A DNA stretch of 64,000 nt from Clostridia bacterium (lineage in GTDB: Bacteria; Bacillota; Clostridia; Christensenellales; CAG-138), in contig JAGACA010000006.1 in NCBI GenBank assembly GCA_017614315.1, positions 62,001 through 126,000 on the forward strand, given 5' to 3'. The position numbers and the translations under genes are program-made. The notes beneath the pieces are model-generated. The model searched no databases and was not told the DNA's origin. It saw only the letters and a program-made list of their open reading frames with translations. The first letter of the stretch is position 1. The number at the start of each line of letters is the position of its first letter. Positions 29,330 to 37,291 of the stretch are shown piece after piece.

Positions 29330-29506
29330 CAGAAGGCGCGTGCGACATATGAGCACATCATGAATCAGACCGACTGCGAGCAGTATCTCGCGCCTCTGCG
29401 CTTTTTGAGAGAGCGCGAGGTTGTGCACTTCCAGAGATTCTCGGAATGCTGGAACATCTTAAAGGAGCTTTATCCCGACGGAAAGCAGAACAGGATGTAC
29501 AGATAA
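29330..29506 (+). CDS. cotJC: Spore coat protein CotJC, C-terminal part (separated by the element)
   Basis: 58 codons plus TAA, continuing codon 137 of cotJC. It begins QKARATYEHIMNQT and contains LRFLREREVVHFQRFSE, the conserved CotJC/manganese-catalase C-terminal motif with the last metal-ligand histidine (H169 of the joined protein). It has no start codon or ribosome binding site of its own at this position. It remains fully open with conserved residues, as expected if the gene is still rebuilt and selected. Confidence 0.95.
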   Translation, partial: QKARATYEHIMNQTDCEQYLAPLRFLREREVVHFQRFSECWNILKELYPDGKQNRMYR

Positions 29507-29550
29507 CGCCGTCCGTATCGATCCGGTTTACATAAATAACGCAGGATATG

Positions 29551-29589
29551 GGGAGATCGGATAAAAAACCGGTCTCCCGAATCATTTTT
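29551..29589 (+). terminator. Intrinsic terminator of the cotJ operon
   Basis: GGGAGATCGG (29551-29560) pairs with CCGGTCTCCC (29569-29578), one G-T pair, followed by ATTTTT. It lies after the cotJC 3' part, so after excision it would end the rebuilt operon. Confidence 0.75.
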
Positions 29590-29598
29590 CCTCTTAAT

Positions 29599-29622
29599 TT
29601 TTTCGGCATTATGTGATATAAT
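29599..29622 (+). promoter_or_regulatory. Extended -10 promoter of the clostripain-like gene
   Basis: TGATATAAT with TATAAT at 29617-29622; a weak -35 (TTAATT) lies 17 bases upstream. Confidence 0.45.
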
Positions 29623-29654
29623 CCTCCTGAAAGACAATACTCGGAGGTAACAAC

Positions 29655-32072
29655 ATGAATAATACACCGGGATCCGGCGGCAGAAAGACAAATGTCACCG
29701 GGAACGCAAACGTCGGAAAGGGCGAAAAAGTCGGCACGACCGGCCCGGTCGGCCGTCAGGACGGCTATGCCGGCAAGACGGGCGGAGGCCAGCAGAGGCC
29801 GCAGACCAACTCCGGCGCGAGGGGTATACTCCTCGGCAATTCGAGGGGCGGCTCCATCGGCAGGATCGTCGCGATAATTGCAGTTATCGCGATCGTCTTC
29901 GTGCTCTACCGAACCTGCAGCGGCGGATGTTCCCTTCCCGGAATCGATACGAACGACGTTCTGAGCCAGTTCATATCCCAGGGATACAACAATTACGACG
30001 CTTCCGACGCGCAGGCTCCGACGGCGCCCAGCGCAAGCACTTCGGCGACAAGCGCCGATCTTTCGGTCGCATCCTCCGCGAGGGCAAAGCGCACAGTGCT
30101 TAAGGGCAACGGCTCCGATACGGTCACGATAATGGTCTACATGTGCGGCACCGACCTCGAATCGAAATACGGCATGGCGACCAACGACCTTAACGAGATG
30201 CTCCATGCCGAGCTCAACGACGACAAGATCAACGTCATCGTCGAGACCGGCGGAACGAAGACCTGGAAAAACAGCGTCATTTCGAGCTCGATCAATCAGC
30301 GCTGGCGCGTAAGGAACTCCGGACTTCAGAAGCTCCAGGATCTTACCAAGAAGAACATGACGGATCCAGCTACGCTCTCCGATTTCATCAAATACTGCAA
30401 GTCCAATTATCCCGCCGACAGATATATGCTCATATTCTGGGATCACGGCGGAGGAGCCCTCACCGGTTACGGTTACGACCAGAACTACTCGGGCTCCATG
30501 ACCCTCGATAAGATCAACAAGGCGCTGAAGGACGGCGGCACGGTATTCGATTTCATCGGCTTCGACGCCTGCCTCATGGCGACCATGGAAACGGCGCTCG
30601 TAGCCGAGCAGTATGCCGACTATCTCATCGGCTCCGAGGAGACCGAGCCCGGCTGCGGCTGGTATTACACCAACTGGCTCACCGAGCTTTCGAGGGACAC
30701 CTCGATAAGCACAGTCAAGCTCGGCAAGAGGATCGTCGACGACTTCAACGACGTCTGCAAGAAGAACAATTCGGGCGACGCCACGACGCTTTCCGTGATC
30801 GACCTTGCAGAATTCGCCGGCGCGGTCCCGCAGGCGTTCTCGAAGTTTGCGGCGAACGTATCCGAGCTCATTGACGGGGACGACTATTCAGCCGTTGCGA
30901 ACGCCAGGAGCGGGGCGAGGGAATTCGGCAAATCCGCCGGCATCAACCACGTCGACCTTGTCCATCTTGCCATGCGCATCAATACCGATGAAGCGAACAA
31001 GCTTGTGGAGGCGCTTCTCGGCTGCATCAAATACAACCGCACCTCGACCTCGATGGCGAATTCCTACGGTATTTCGATCTACTTCCCGCTCTCGAGCTTC
31101 AGCGGCGTAGGCTCCGCGGTCAAGCTTTATGATTCCATTGGCATGGACGAGAACTACACCGCCGCGGTCAGGAGCTTCGCGAGCCTCGCGGCAGGCGGCC
31201 AGCTCGCCACGGGCACAACCTCGTCGCCCATCGGTTCGCTCCTCGGGAGCTATCTCGGCACCTCGAGCGGCACCAGCTCCCAGAGCGTGCTCTCCACGCT
31301 CCTCGGCGGATATCTGAGCGGCGGCTCCGACACGTCGGGCGGCCTGCTCACGTCGCTCCTCGGCTCGGATTACTCGAGCTGGTTCGACGGCGAGAGGGTA
31401 ATGGCCAATACCGATTATTACGATACCCACGCGATCTATTCCGACGATATGGAGCTCACCCAGAAGAACGGCGGCTGGGTGCTCAGCATGTCGAGCGACA
31501 AGTGGGCGATGGTGAACAGCGTCCAGCTCAACTTGTTCGTTGACGACGGGGAGGGCTATATCGACCTCGGCATGGATAATGTGTACAGGTTCGACAGCGA
31601 CGGCGACCTCGTCATCGAATCCGACCGTTCCTGGCTCGCGCTCAACGGGCAGATAGTGCCCTATTACATGATCAGCGAGGTCTGGGACGGCGATAACTAC
31701 ACAATTACCGGCCGCGTCCCCGCAATGCTCAACGGCGAGCTCGTATACGTGATAATCGTGTTCGACAACGAAACTCCCCAGAACGAATACGGCTACGTCG
31801 CCGGCGCGAGATACATATACGACGATTACGAGACCGACACCCTCGGCAGGGGTCTCATCGCCATCAAGGACGGCGATAAGCTCGAGTTCATCTGCGACTA
31901 CTACCGCTACGACGGCACCTACGAAGGCAGCTATAAGCTCGGTAACGCCCTCATCGTGAACGGCGCGATCACGGTCTCGAACGTCACCGTCAACGATCTT
32001 CCCGTCATCGCGACATGGTGTCTGACCGACATCTACGGCAACGAGTTCTGGACAGAGTCCAGAAGGTTCTGA
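29655..32072 (+). CDS. Clostripain-family (C11) cysteine peptidase, membrane-anchored
   Basis: An 805-residue protein. A Gly/Lys/Gln-rich N-terminal region (1-66) precedes a single transmembrane helix (about 70-85), then a Ser/Thr/Ala linker and the C11 peptidase domain (from about 156, IMVYMCGTDLESKYG). The catalytic His is H264 in FWDHGGG and the catalytic Cys C306 in FDACLMAT. The C-terminal third is beta-rich and unassigned. C11 enzymes cleave after basic residues (Arg/Lys) and often self-process. Topology predicts an extracellular peptidase. Monocistronic, with a terminator directly downstream. Confidence 0.88.
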   Translation: MNNTPGSGGRKTNVTGNANVGKGEKVGTTGPVGRQDGYAGKTGGGQQRPQTNSGARGILLGNSRGGSIGRIVAIIAVIAIVFVLYRTCSGGCSLPGIDTNDVLSQFISQGYNNYDASDAQAPTAPSASTSATSADLSVASSARAKRTVLKGNGSDTVTIMVYMCGTDLESKYGMATNDLNEMLHAELNDDKINVIVETGGTKTWKNSVISSSINQRWRVRNSGLQKLQDLTKKNMTDPATLSDFIKYCKSNYPADRYMLIFWDHGGGALTGYGYDQNYSGSMTLDKINKALKDGGTVFDFIGFDACLMATMETALVAEQYADYLIGSEETEPGCGWYYTNWLTELSRDTSISTVKLGKRIVDDFNDVCKKNNSGDATTLSVIDLAEFAGAVPQAFSKFAANVSELIDGDDYSAVANARSGAREFGKSAGINHVDLVHLAMRINTDEANKLVEALLGCIKYNRTSTSMANSYGISIYFPLSSFSGVGSAVKLYDSIGMDENYTAAVRSFASLAAGGQLATGTTSSPIGSLLGSYLGTSSGTSSQSVLSTLLGGYLSGGSDTSGGLLTSLLGSDYSSWFDGERVMANTDYYDTHAIYSDDMELTQKNGGWVLSMSSDKWAMVNSVQLNLFVDDGEGYIDLGMDNVYRFDSDGDLVIESDRSWLALNGQIVPYYMISEVWDGDNYTITGRVPAMLNGELVYVIIVFDNETPQNEYGYVAGARYIYDDYETDTLGRGLIAIKDGDKLEFICDYYRYDGTYEGSYKLGNALIVNGAITVSNVTVNDLPVIATWCLTDIYGNEFWTESRRF

Positions 32073-32079
32073 CGACATG

Positions 32080-32107
32080 CGCGCCGTGTTTTACGGCGCG
32101 CTCTTTT
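32080..32107 (+). terminator. Intrinsic terminator after the clostripain-like gene
   Basis: CGCGCCGT (32080-32087) and ACGGCGCG (32093-32100) followed by CTCTTTTT. Confidence 0.8.
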
Positions 32108-32125
32108 TAATGAAAGGAGGACAAA

Positions 32126-32764
32126 ATGCTGTTCAACATTCTTTCGCTCGTCTCGAACGCACTCATTTTCGTTCTTACCGCGTATTCCGTCATATCGTTC
32201 TATATCAAGGGCGGCGACGCTAACATGAAGGTCAGGAACGAAAAATGCTTCGAGTACTTCACGGTCGATTCGAACATACTTTGTGCGATCGCTTCGGCGG
32301 TGATGATCGTGTTCAATATCATGAGCTTCTCGAAAGGCGGCTTCATGGCGCCGGTATGGGCGCTCGTGTTCAAGCTCGTCGGCGCTACGGCTGTCGGGCT
32401 CACGTTCCTCGTGGTCGTTACGATGCTCGCGCCCTTTGCCGAAAAGGGTTATTTCTCCCTCTTCGAGGGTACGAGCTTTTTCATGCATTTTCTGACCCCC
32501 GTGCTCGCCATGCTCTCGTTCATACTCTTCGAGAGCGGCACGAAGATCGGCTATATCAACATACTGTTTGCTCTTATCCCGACGATCATCTACGCCGTGG
32601 TTTACTTCGTCATGGTAATGATAGTCGGGGAGGATAAGGGAGGCTGGAACGACTTCTACGGCTTCAACAAGGGCGGCAAATGGTACATCTCGGCTCCCGT
32701 CATAGTTATCATGACGGCACTGATATCATTCGTACTCATACTCCTTCACAATGTCGCGTCATAA
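32126..32764 (+). CDS. Pr6Pr-like integral membrane protein
   Basis: A 212-residue protein with six hydrophobic segments. The short motif YFTVDSNILCAIAS after the first helix matches the Pr6Pr (FAR-17a/AIG1-like) membrane family. Function in bacteria is unknown. AAAGGAGG precedes the ATG. The following lipoprotein starts 31 bases downstream and may be co-transcribed. Confidence 0.7.
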   Translation: MLFNILSLVSNALIFVLTAYSVISFYIKGGDANMKVRNEKCFEYFTVDSNILCAIASAVMIVFNIMSFSKGGFMAPVWALVFKLVGATAVGLTFLVVVTMLAPFAEKGYFSLFEGTSFFMHFLTPVLAMLSFILFESGTKIGYINILFALIPTIIYAVVYFVMVMIVGEDKGGWNDFYGFNKGGKWYISAPVIVIMTALISFVLILLHNVAS

Positions 32765-32795
32765 GCGCGAAGTTCCCACAAAACGGAGGCAACCC

Positions 32796-34061
32796 ATGAA
32801 AAAATACCTGTTCAAAACCATCTGCTTGATCGCGGCGCTCGTTCTTATACTGCCGCTTCTCACGGGCTGTAAGGAGATGCTAAGGAACATCCTCGAGCCC
32901 ATACTCGGTTCGCCCAAGGAAACGGAGGGAATTCCCGGCGCTTCCGAGCTTCCCGCGGAGACCGAAAACGTGCCGGAGTCTACCGGCGATCACCCGTTCT
33001 TTTCGGAGACGCCGTCCGATACGGCCGAGCCCACGCTTCCGCCCGCTCCGCTCGCATACACCGTCGGTTGGGAAAGCCCGGTCGGCACGGGATATATGAT
33101 GTGCGGCGCGGTCTCGAGCACCGGCGAGCTGTGGGTATTCAAGGACGCGCACGGCGCTGGCATCAACTATGAGGTCGTTTCCCAGCAGGAGCCCGTCAAA
33201 ATAATGAACGGCGTCGCCTCGGTATACGGAGCGGGAGCGGATCTTCTTGCTCTCAAGACCGACGGCACGCTCTGGTTCATCGCATACTCGTCGAGCCCCG
33301 CTCCCGTGATGATAGCGGACGGTGTCGCGACGGCGGACGGCGGGGGAGAGATCTGCGCCTTCATAAGGTACGACGGCTCGCTCTTCACCGTGAAGAACAG
33401 CGACATTAAGAGCCTTAAACAGAACGCTCCCATCACCAAGATGCTGGATAGCGCAAGGGCCGTCAGCTGCGGCGGAAACTTCGTCGCGGCGATAAAGACC
33501 GACGGCACGCTCTGGACATGGGGCAACAACGAGCACGGTCAGCTCGGCATAGGAAACATAACGTACACTCCTGAGCCCACAAGGATAATGGATAACGTGA
33601 AATGCGTCGACTGCGCGGACAAGTCCGCCGTCGCCGTAACGAACGACGGGAGCGTCTTCGTATGGGGCTATTGCGGGCTGAATACCGCGTGGCAGGATTC
33701 GTATAAGTACTATGACACGCCGACCTTCGCCATGAGCGGAGTGCTCAGCGCCGTCTGCTCCGAAAGCTACGGGCGCACGCTGATGATATTGAAGGATACC
33801 GGCGCGGTGTGGATGTGGAGCGCCACACCGAACGCCGACGGAAACGGCTACTCCTCGAACAGCTTCCTGCTCATGGACGGCTGTAAGTTTTTCTGCTTCG
33901 GCGGCGGCGTTTTGCTTATGCTGAAGGATGACGGCGCGCTGTGGGTGGGCGGCTATTACAGCTTCTCCCAGAACGGCAAATTTTCCGTACTGTGCGGGGA
34001 CGTCAGCAAGATACTCGACGACGGCTATCTTCCCGAGCAGCCGGCGATCGGCCTCAACTGA
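32796..34061 (+). CDS. RCC1-repeat lipoprotein
   Basis: The ATG at 32796 follows GGAGG and gives a lipoprotein signal with lipobox LTGC; an upstream in-frame ATG (32751) would spoil it. The product is 421 residues. After a Pro/Glu/Thr linker come seven-bladed-propeller-like repeats with the RCC1 pattern (LKTDGTLWFI, IKTDGTLWTWGNNEHGQLGIGN, VTNDGSVFVWG, LKDDGALWVGG). RCC1 propellers bind proteins or other ligands; this one is exported and membrane-anchored, with no clear enzymatic role. Confidence 0.82.
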   Translation: MKKYLFKTICLIAALVLILPLLTGCKEMLRNILEPILGSPKETEGIPGASELPAETENVPESTGDHPFFSETPSDTAEPTLPPAPLAYTVGWESPVGTGYMMCGAVSSTGELWVFKDAHGAGINYEVVSQQEPVKIMNGVASVYGAGADLLALKTDGTLWFIAYSSSPAPVMIADGVATADGGGEICAFIRYDGSLFTVKNSDIKSLKQNAPITKMLDSARAVSCGGNFVAAIKTDGTLWTWGNNEHGQLGIGNITYTPEPTRIMDNVKCVDCADKSAVAVTNDGSVFVWGYCGLNTAWQDSYKYYDTPTFAMSGVLSAVCSESYGRTLMILKDTGAVWMWSATPNADGNGYSSNSFLLMDGCKFFCFGGGVLLMLKDDGALWVGGYYSFSQNGKFSVLCGDVSKILDDGYLPEQPAIGLN

Positions 34062-34075
34062 AGAAGGATAACAAA

Positions 34076-34107
34076 AACAGGAACGGAAAACCCGTTCCTG
34101 TTTTTTT
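34076..34107. terminator. Bidirectional terminator
   Basis: AACAGGAACGG (34076-34086) and CCGTTCCTGTT (34092-34102) followed by T's, between convergent genes. Confidence 0.88.
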
Positions 34108-34116
34108 GTTGCTTGA

Positions 34117-34488
34117 TTACTTGACGGTCTCGACCCAGGCGGCGATCTCGTCTATATCCTTCGCGCTGATATTTCCGTTGGCGTAGAATGCCTTTACGAG
34201 GTCGGCGATGGATGCGCCCGGCTCGCCGTTGAATAGCTGCCCTTTTGTGAGCGCGAGGTATTCGGCTCTCGTTACGCAGGGGACATACTCGAAACTGCGG
34301 ACACGCTTGCCTACCATCTCAATAAATCCCTTCATATGCAGGCGGTTTACGAATGTCTGTACGGTCTGATAGGTCCATTTGTTTTCGCCTATCGACTGCC
34401 AGATATCCTTTATCGTGATGGGCTTATCGGATTCCCAGATTTTAATCATTACTTCAAGCTCTGCAGCGGAAACGTCCTTGATGATCAT
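34117..34488 (-). CDS. BlaI/MecI-family (penicillinase repressor type) transcriptional regulator
   Basis: A 123-residue protein from the ATG at 34488. It has a winged helix (SAAELEVMIKIWESDKPITIKDIW and TYQTVQTFVNRLHMKGFIEM) and a C-terminal dimerisation helix, as in BlaI, MecI and CopY. Classical members are cleaved by a BlaR1/MecR1 peptidase, but no such sensor gene is adjacent. The ribosome binding site is a run of nine G. A sigma-A promoter with a TGTGC-N4-GCACA dyad lies just upstream, suggesting autoregulation. Confidence 0.85.
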   Translation of the reverse strand: MIIKDVSAAELEVMIKIWESDKPITIKDIWQSIGENKWTYQTVQTFVNRLHMKGFIEMVGKRVRSFEYVPCVTRAEYLALTKGQLFNGEPGASIADLVKAFYANGNISAKDIDEIAAWVETVK

Positions 34489-34491
34489 TTG

Positions 34492-34500
34492 CCCCCCCCC
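34492..34500 (-). repeat. G9 homopolymer acting as ribosome binding site
   Basis: Nine G on the coding strand (C9 on the plus strand), three bases upstream of the BlaI-like start. Slippage would change the spacing and strength of ribosome binding. Confidence 0.6.
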
Positions 34501-34506
34501 TTCCGT

Positions 34507-34547
34507 TGTGCTTATGCACATTATATCTTATTCCGGACGCTTGTCAA
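34507..34547 (-). promoter_or_regulatory. Promoter and dyad of the BlaI-like gene
   Basis: Reverse strand TTGACA (34542-34547) and TATAAT (34520-34525), 16 bases apart, and TGTGC-N4-GCACA (34507-34520) at the start region. Confidence 0.7.
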
Positions 34548-34670
34548 GCTTTTTTTCACATTTTTGTAAATAAGTTAGAAGCGAGGAATGAACAAGCACC
34601 TTAAAACACCGCTTAAAAACCGAAAACACGTCGAAAACGGCGTGATTCCGATGAAAATAAACAAAATGTC

Positions 34671-34696
34671 CAACTTAGTTGTAAATTATTTACAAC
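34671..34696. promoter_or_regulatory. Double palindrome downstream of the SPOR gene
   Basis: GTTGTAAA-TTA-TTTACAAC is perfect over 19 bases (34678-34696) and overlaps CAAC-TTA-GTTG (34671-34681). It abuts the SPOR gene stop and lies about 130 bases upstream of the BlaI-like promoter. It could be a regulator binding site; as a terminator it lacks GC pairs. Confidence 0.4.
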
Positions 34697-35599
34697 TCAT
34701 TCCGCTTCACCGCCGATGCTTTTCAGAAGTTCGGCGTACCTTACAGCCGCCCTGATCCTTATCGTTTTCAAAGCCGAGGAGAACGCTGCCCTGCCGCCGG
34801 AATTCGACGAGGCTTCGTCGATCATGGATCTTATGTCGTCAAGGTATGCGATCAGGTATGAAAGCATCCTGCTCTTATCGGCTGCTCCCGCGATCCCTGC
34901 GCGCGCGTTAGCGGCATTCGTACTTATCTCCGACAGCACGCCGAGCCCGTATTCCGTGCTCCTCTGGCCGGCGTCGAAATCGATGGCGAGCTCATCGAGC
35001 TGTTCGATCATGTCGGATGAAAGCAGGAAAGCGGTCTTTATCGGAACGAGCATACCGCTTCCCGCCGTCACTAAAAGATCGACTCCCGAGCGGTAAAATC
35101 TGAACACGCTCATGTCGTATCCCTCGGTAAGGAGCCTCGACCGCACGCTTTCAGCGGAGGCCTCGTCGGAATACGCGGCTGCTAAAAGCCGAAGACTGCC
35201 GCCGTCGTCGTAAACGTAACCCGCGGCGCCGAGCGCCTTCATACCTTCTGCGAGCCGCGACGCGATCTCCCTGTCGTCGTATATGCCGACCTGCAGGAAA
35301 TACGCTTCGACCGCGGGCAGGCTGATCCTCAGCGTTTCGCCCGTCGGCACGGGAGAAGGCGCCGCCGTCGGGATCGCGGTCGAGGCAGGCGAAGGAGCGG
35401 GGTCGCTCTTTCCCGTAAGCCTGTCGTAAAGCGACACGGCGTATCTGTCGCGGAGCGTCTTCCCGAGCCCCGTACCGAAAATCATGTATCCCAGGGCTCC
35501 GAAAACGAGGAGCAGTATCACCGCCTGGATGAACCCCGCGCCGGAGCTTTGACCGCGGGAACGACTCGTCCTTTTATAGGCTCTTCGTCTGTATTCCAT
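34697..35599 (-). CDS. SPOR-domain membrane protein
   Basis: The ATG at 35599 follows AAAGGA and gives 300 residues. A basic N terminus is followed by a transmembrane helix (about 23-44), a Pro/Ala/Thr/Ser linker and a SPOR-type domain (about 98-170: YFLQVGIYDDREIASRLAEGMKALG ... SVRSRLLTEGY). SPOR domains bind denuded glycan strands at division or engulfment septa. The C-terminal 120 residues are helical and unassigned. A plausible sigma-E-type promoter upstream suggests a sporulation role. Confidence 0.75.
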   Translation of the reverse strand: MEYRRRAYKRTSRSRGQSSGAGFIQAVILLLVFGALGYMIFGTGLGKTLRDRYAVSLYDRLTGKSDPAPSPASTAIPTAAPSPVPTGETLRISLPAVEAYFLQVGIYDDREIASRLAEGMKALGAAGYVYDDGGSLRLLAAAYSDEASAESVRSRLLTEGYDMSVFRFYRSGVDLLVTAGSGMLVPIKTAFLLSSDMIEQLDELAIDFDAGQRSTEYGLGVLSEISTNAANARAGIAGAADKSRMLSYLIAYLDDIRSMIDEASSNSGGRAAFSSALKTIRIRAAVRYAELLKSIGGEAE

Positions 35600-35627
35600 C
35601 ACAGATCGTCCTTTCGTGTTTTTTATA

Positions 35628-35656
35628 AAAGTATGTCTTCGGCGGGAACAATATAA
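35628..35656 (-). promoter_or_regulatory. Candidate sigma-E promoter of the SPOR gene
   Basis: Reverse strand TTATATT (-35) and CATACTTT (-10) with 14 bases between, close to the sigma-E consensus; 29 bases upstream of the ATG. Confidence 0.45.
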
Positions 35657-35668
35657 CCCTTTTGCGGC

Positions 35669-35697
35669 TTGACCTTCATGGCTGTTTGCGATATAAT
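35669..35697 (+). promoter_or_regulatory. Sigma-A promoter of the hut operon
   Basis: TTGACC (35669-35674) and TATAAT (35692-35697), 17 bases apart, 42 bases before hutH. Confidence 0.75.
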
Positions 35698-35738
35698 TTA
35701 GAGGTTGGAAACATTGAAATAAGAGAGGGTTTTTTAGT

Positions 35739-37274
35739 ATGGCAGTTATCATTGACGGAAAGTCCCTTACACTCTCGAAAGTTGCCGCCGTAGCACGCGG
35801 TTTCGAGAAGGTCGTAATGTCCGACGAGGCGAAAGCCGCGGTCGTAAAGGCGAGAGATTACGTCGAGAAAAAACTTGCGGAGGGCGCGGTCATATACGGC
35901 CTCACCACGGGCTTCGGCAAGTTTTCCGACACGTTCATCCCGGCTGACGAAACTGCCCGGCTCCAGAGGAACCTCATTATTTCCCACTCCTGCGGGATGG
36001 GCGAACCGCTTCCGTCCGAGGCGGTCAGGGCGGCAATGCTCCTTCGCTGCAACGCGCTCTCAAGGGGACACTCCGGCATACGCTTATCCACGATAGAGAC
36101 CCTTCTTGATATGCTCAACGCCGGCGTTCACCCGATCATCCCCGAAAAGGGTTCGCTCGGAGCAAGCGGCGACCTCGCGCCTCTTTCGCATATCGTGCTC
36201 GTCATGCTCGGCGAGGGCGAGGCAGAGTATAAGGGCGTCCGCATGAGCGGCAGGGAAGCCATGAAAAAGGCCGGCATACCGACGATAGAGCTCGCCGCAA
36301 AGGAGGGCCTTGCGCTGATCAACGGCACGCAGATAATGACGGCGATCGGCTCGCTCTGCACGATCGACGCCATCGATCTTGTAAAGACCGCAGATATCGC
36401 CGCGGCAATGACCGCAGAGGCGCAGCTCGGCATAAAGGCCGCTTTCGACCATAAGGTGCACGATGTGCGCGGCCATCAGGGACAGAAGGACTCCGCGGAG
36501 AATCTGTTAAAGCTCCTCGAGGGCTCCGAGCTCGCGAAGAGGACCCAGCCCGACAAAGTTCAGGACGCCTATGTAATAAGGTGCGTCCCGCAGATACACG
36601 GCGCGAGCCGCGACGCGGTGAACTACGTCAAGGCCGCCGTCGAGCGTGAGATCAACGCCGTCACCGACAATCCCATAATCTTCCCCGACGAGGACGAGGT
36701 CATCTCGGGCGGCAATTTCCACGGCCAGCCCATGGCGCTCGCTTTCGATTTCCTCGGCATCGCCGTATCGGAGCTCGCGAACGTATCCGAGCGCAGGACG
36801 GAGCGCATGGTCAATCCCGCGCTGTCGTTCGGGCTCCCCGCGTTCCTTACCAAGCACGGCGGAGTCAATTCCGGCTTCATGATCGCGCAGTATTCGGCCG
36901 CGAGCATGGTATCCGAAAACAAGGTCTACGCGCATCCCGCCAGCGTCGATTCGATACCGTCCTCCGCCAATCAGGAGGATCACGTCTCCATGGGCACAAC
37001 CGCCGCAAGGAAATGCCGCATGATCGTCGACAATGCCCAGAAGGTCTTGGGCATTGAGCTCACCGCCGCCCACCAGGCGCTGTGGCTCCGCTCCGAGGAG
37101 GGCGGGGGACATATGGCTCCCGCGACGAAGGCGGTCTATGATCTTCTTGAAACGAAGATAAAGCCCATTGAGACAGACGTAGTGATGTATCCCAACCTCA
37201 AGGCCGCCGACGAGCTCATAAAGGCTCACGCCGTCGTTCCGGCAGCCGAAAAGGTATGCGGTGAACTTAAATAA
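35739..37274 (+). CDS. hutH: Histidine ammonia-lyase
   Basis: A 511-residue enzyme that deaminates histidine to urocanate. The MIO-forming Ala-Ser-Gly triad is present in GSLGASGDLAPLSH. Other family motifs are YGLTTGFGKF, LQRNLIISHSCGMGEPL and QEDHVSMGTTAARK. It is the first gene of a five-gene histidine degradation operon. GAGAGGG precedes the ATG. Confidence 0.97.
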   Translation: MAVIIDGKSLTLSKVAAVARGFEKVVMSDEAKAAVVKARDYVEKKLAEGAVIYGLTTGFGKFSDTFIPADETARLQRNLIISHSCGMGEPLPSEAVRAAMLLRCNALSRGHSGIRLSTIETLLDMLNAGVHPIIPEKGSLGASGDLAPLSHIVLVMLGEGEAEYKGVRMSGREAMKKAGIPTIELAAKEGLALINGTQIMTAIGSLCTIDAIDLVKTADIAAAMTAEAQLGIKAAFDHKVHDVRGHQGQKDSAENLLKLLEGSELAKRTQPDKVQDAYVIRCVPQIHGASRDAVNYVKAAVEREINAVTDNPIIFPDEDEVISGGNFHGQPMALAFDFLGIAVSELANVSERRTERMVNPALSFGLPAFLTKHGGVNSGFMIAQYSAASMVSENKVYAHPASVDSIPSSANQEDHVSMGTTAARKCRMIVDNAQKVLGIELTAAHQALWLRSEEGGGHMAPATKAVYDLLETKIKPIETDVVMYPNLKAADELIKAHAVVPAAEKVCGELK

Positions 37275-37291
37275 CAAGAAAGGACAACAAC

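Noticed and set aside
22734..29348. GTGCGACAT at 22734-22742 and 29340-29348 as the crossover site
   Set aside because: It is a longer match (9 bp) and also in frame, but it would rebuild CotJC with two extra, non-family residues (AAEGAAWISATYE). The CGGAG junction gives the canonical AAEQKARATYE and centres the attP palindrome. The left copy is better explained as part of the P' arm. It stays as the main alternative.
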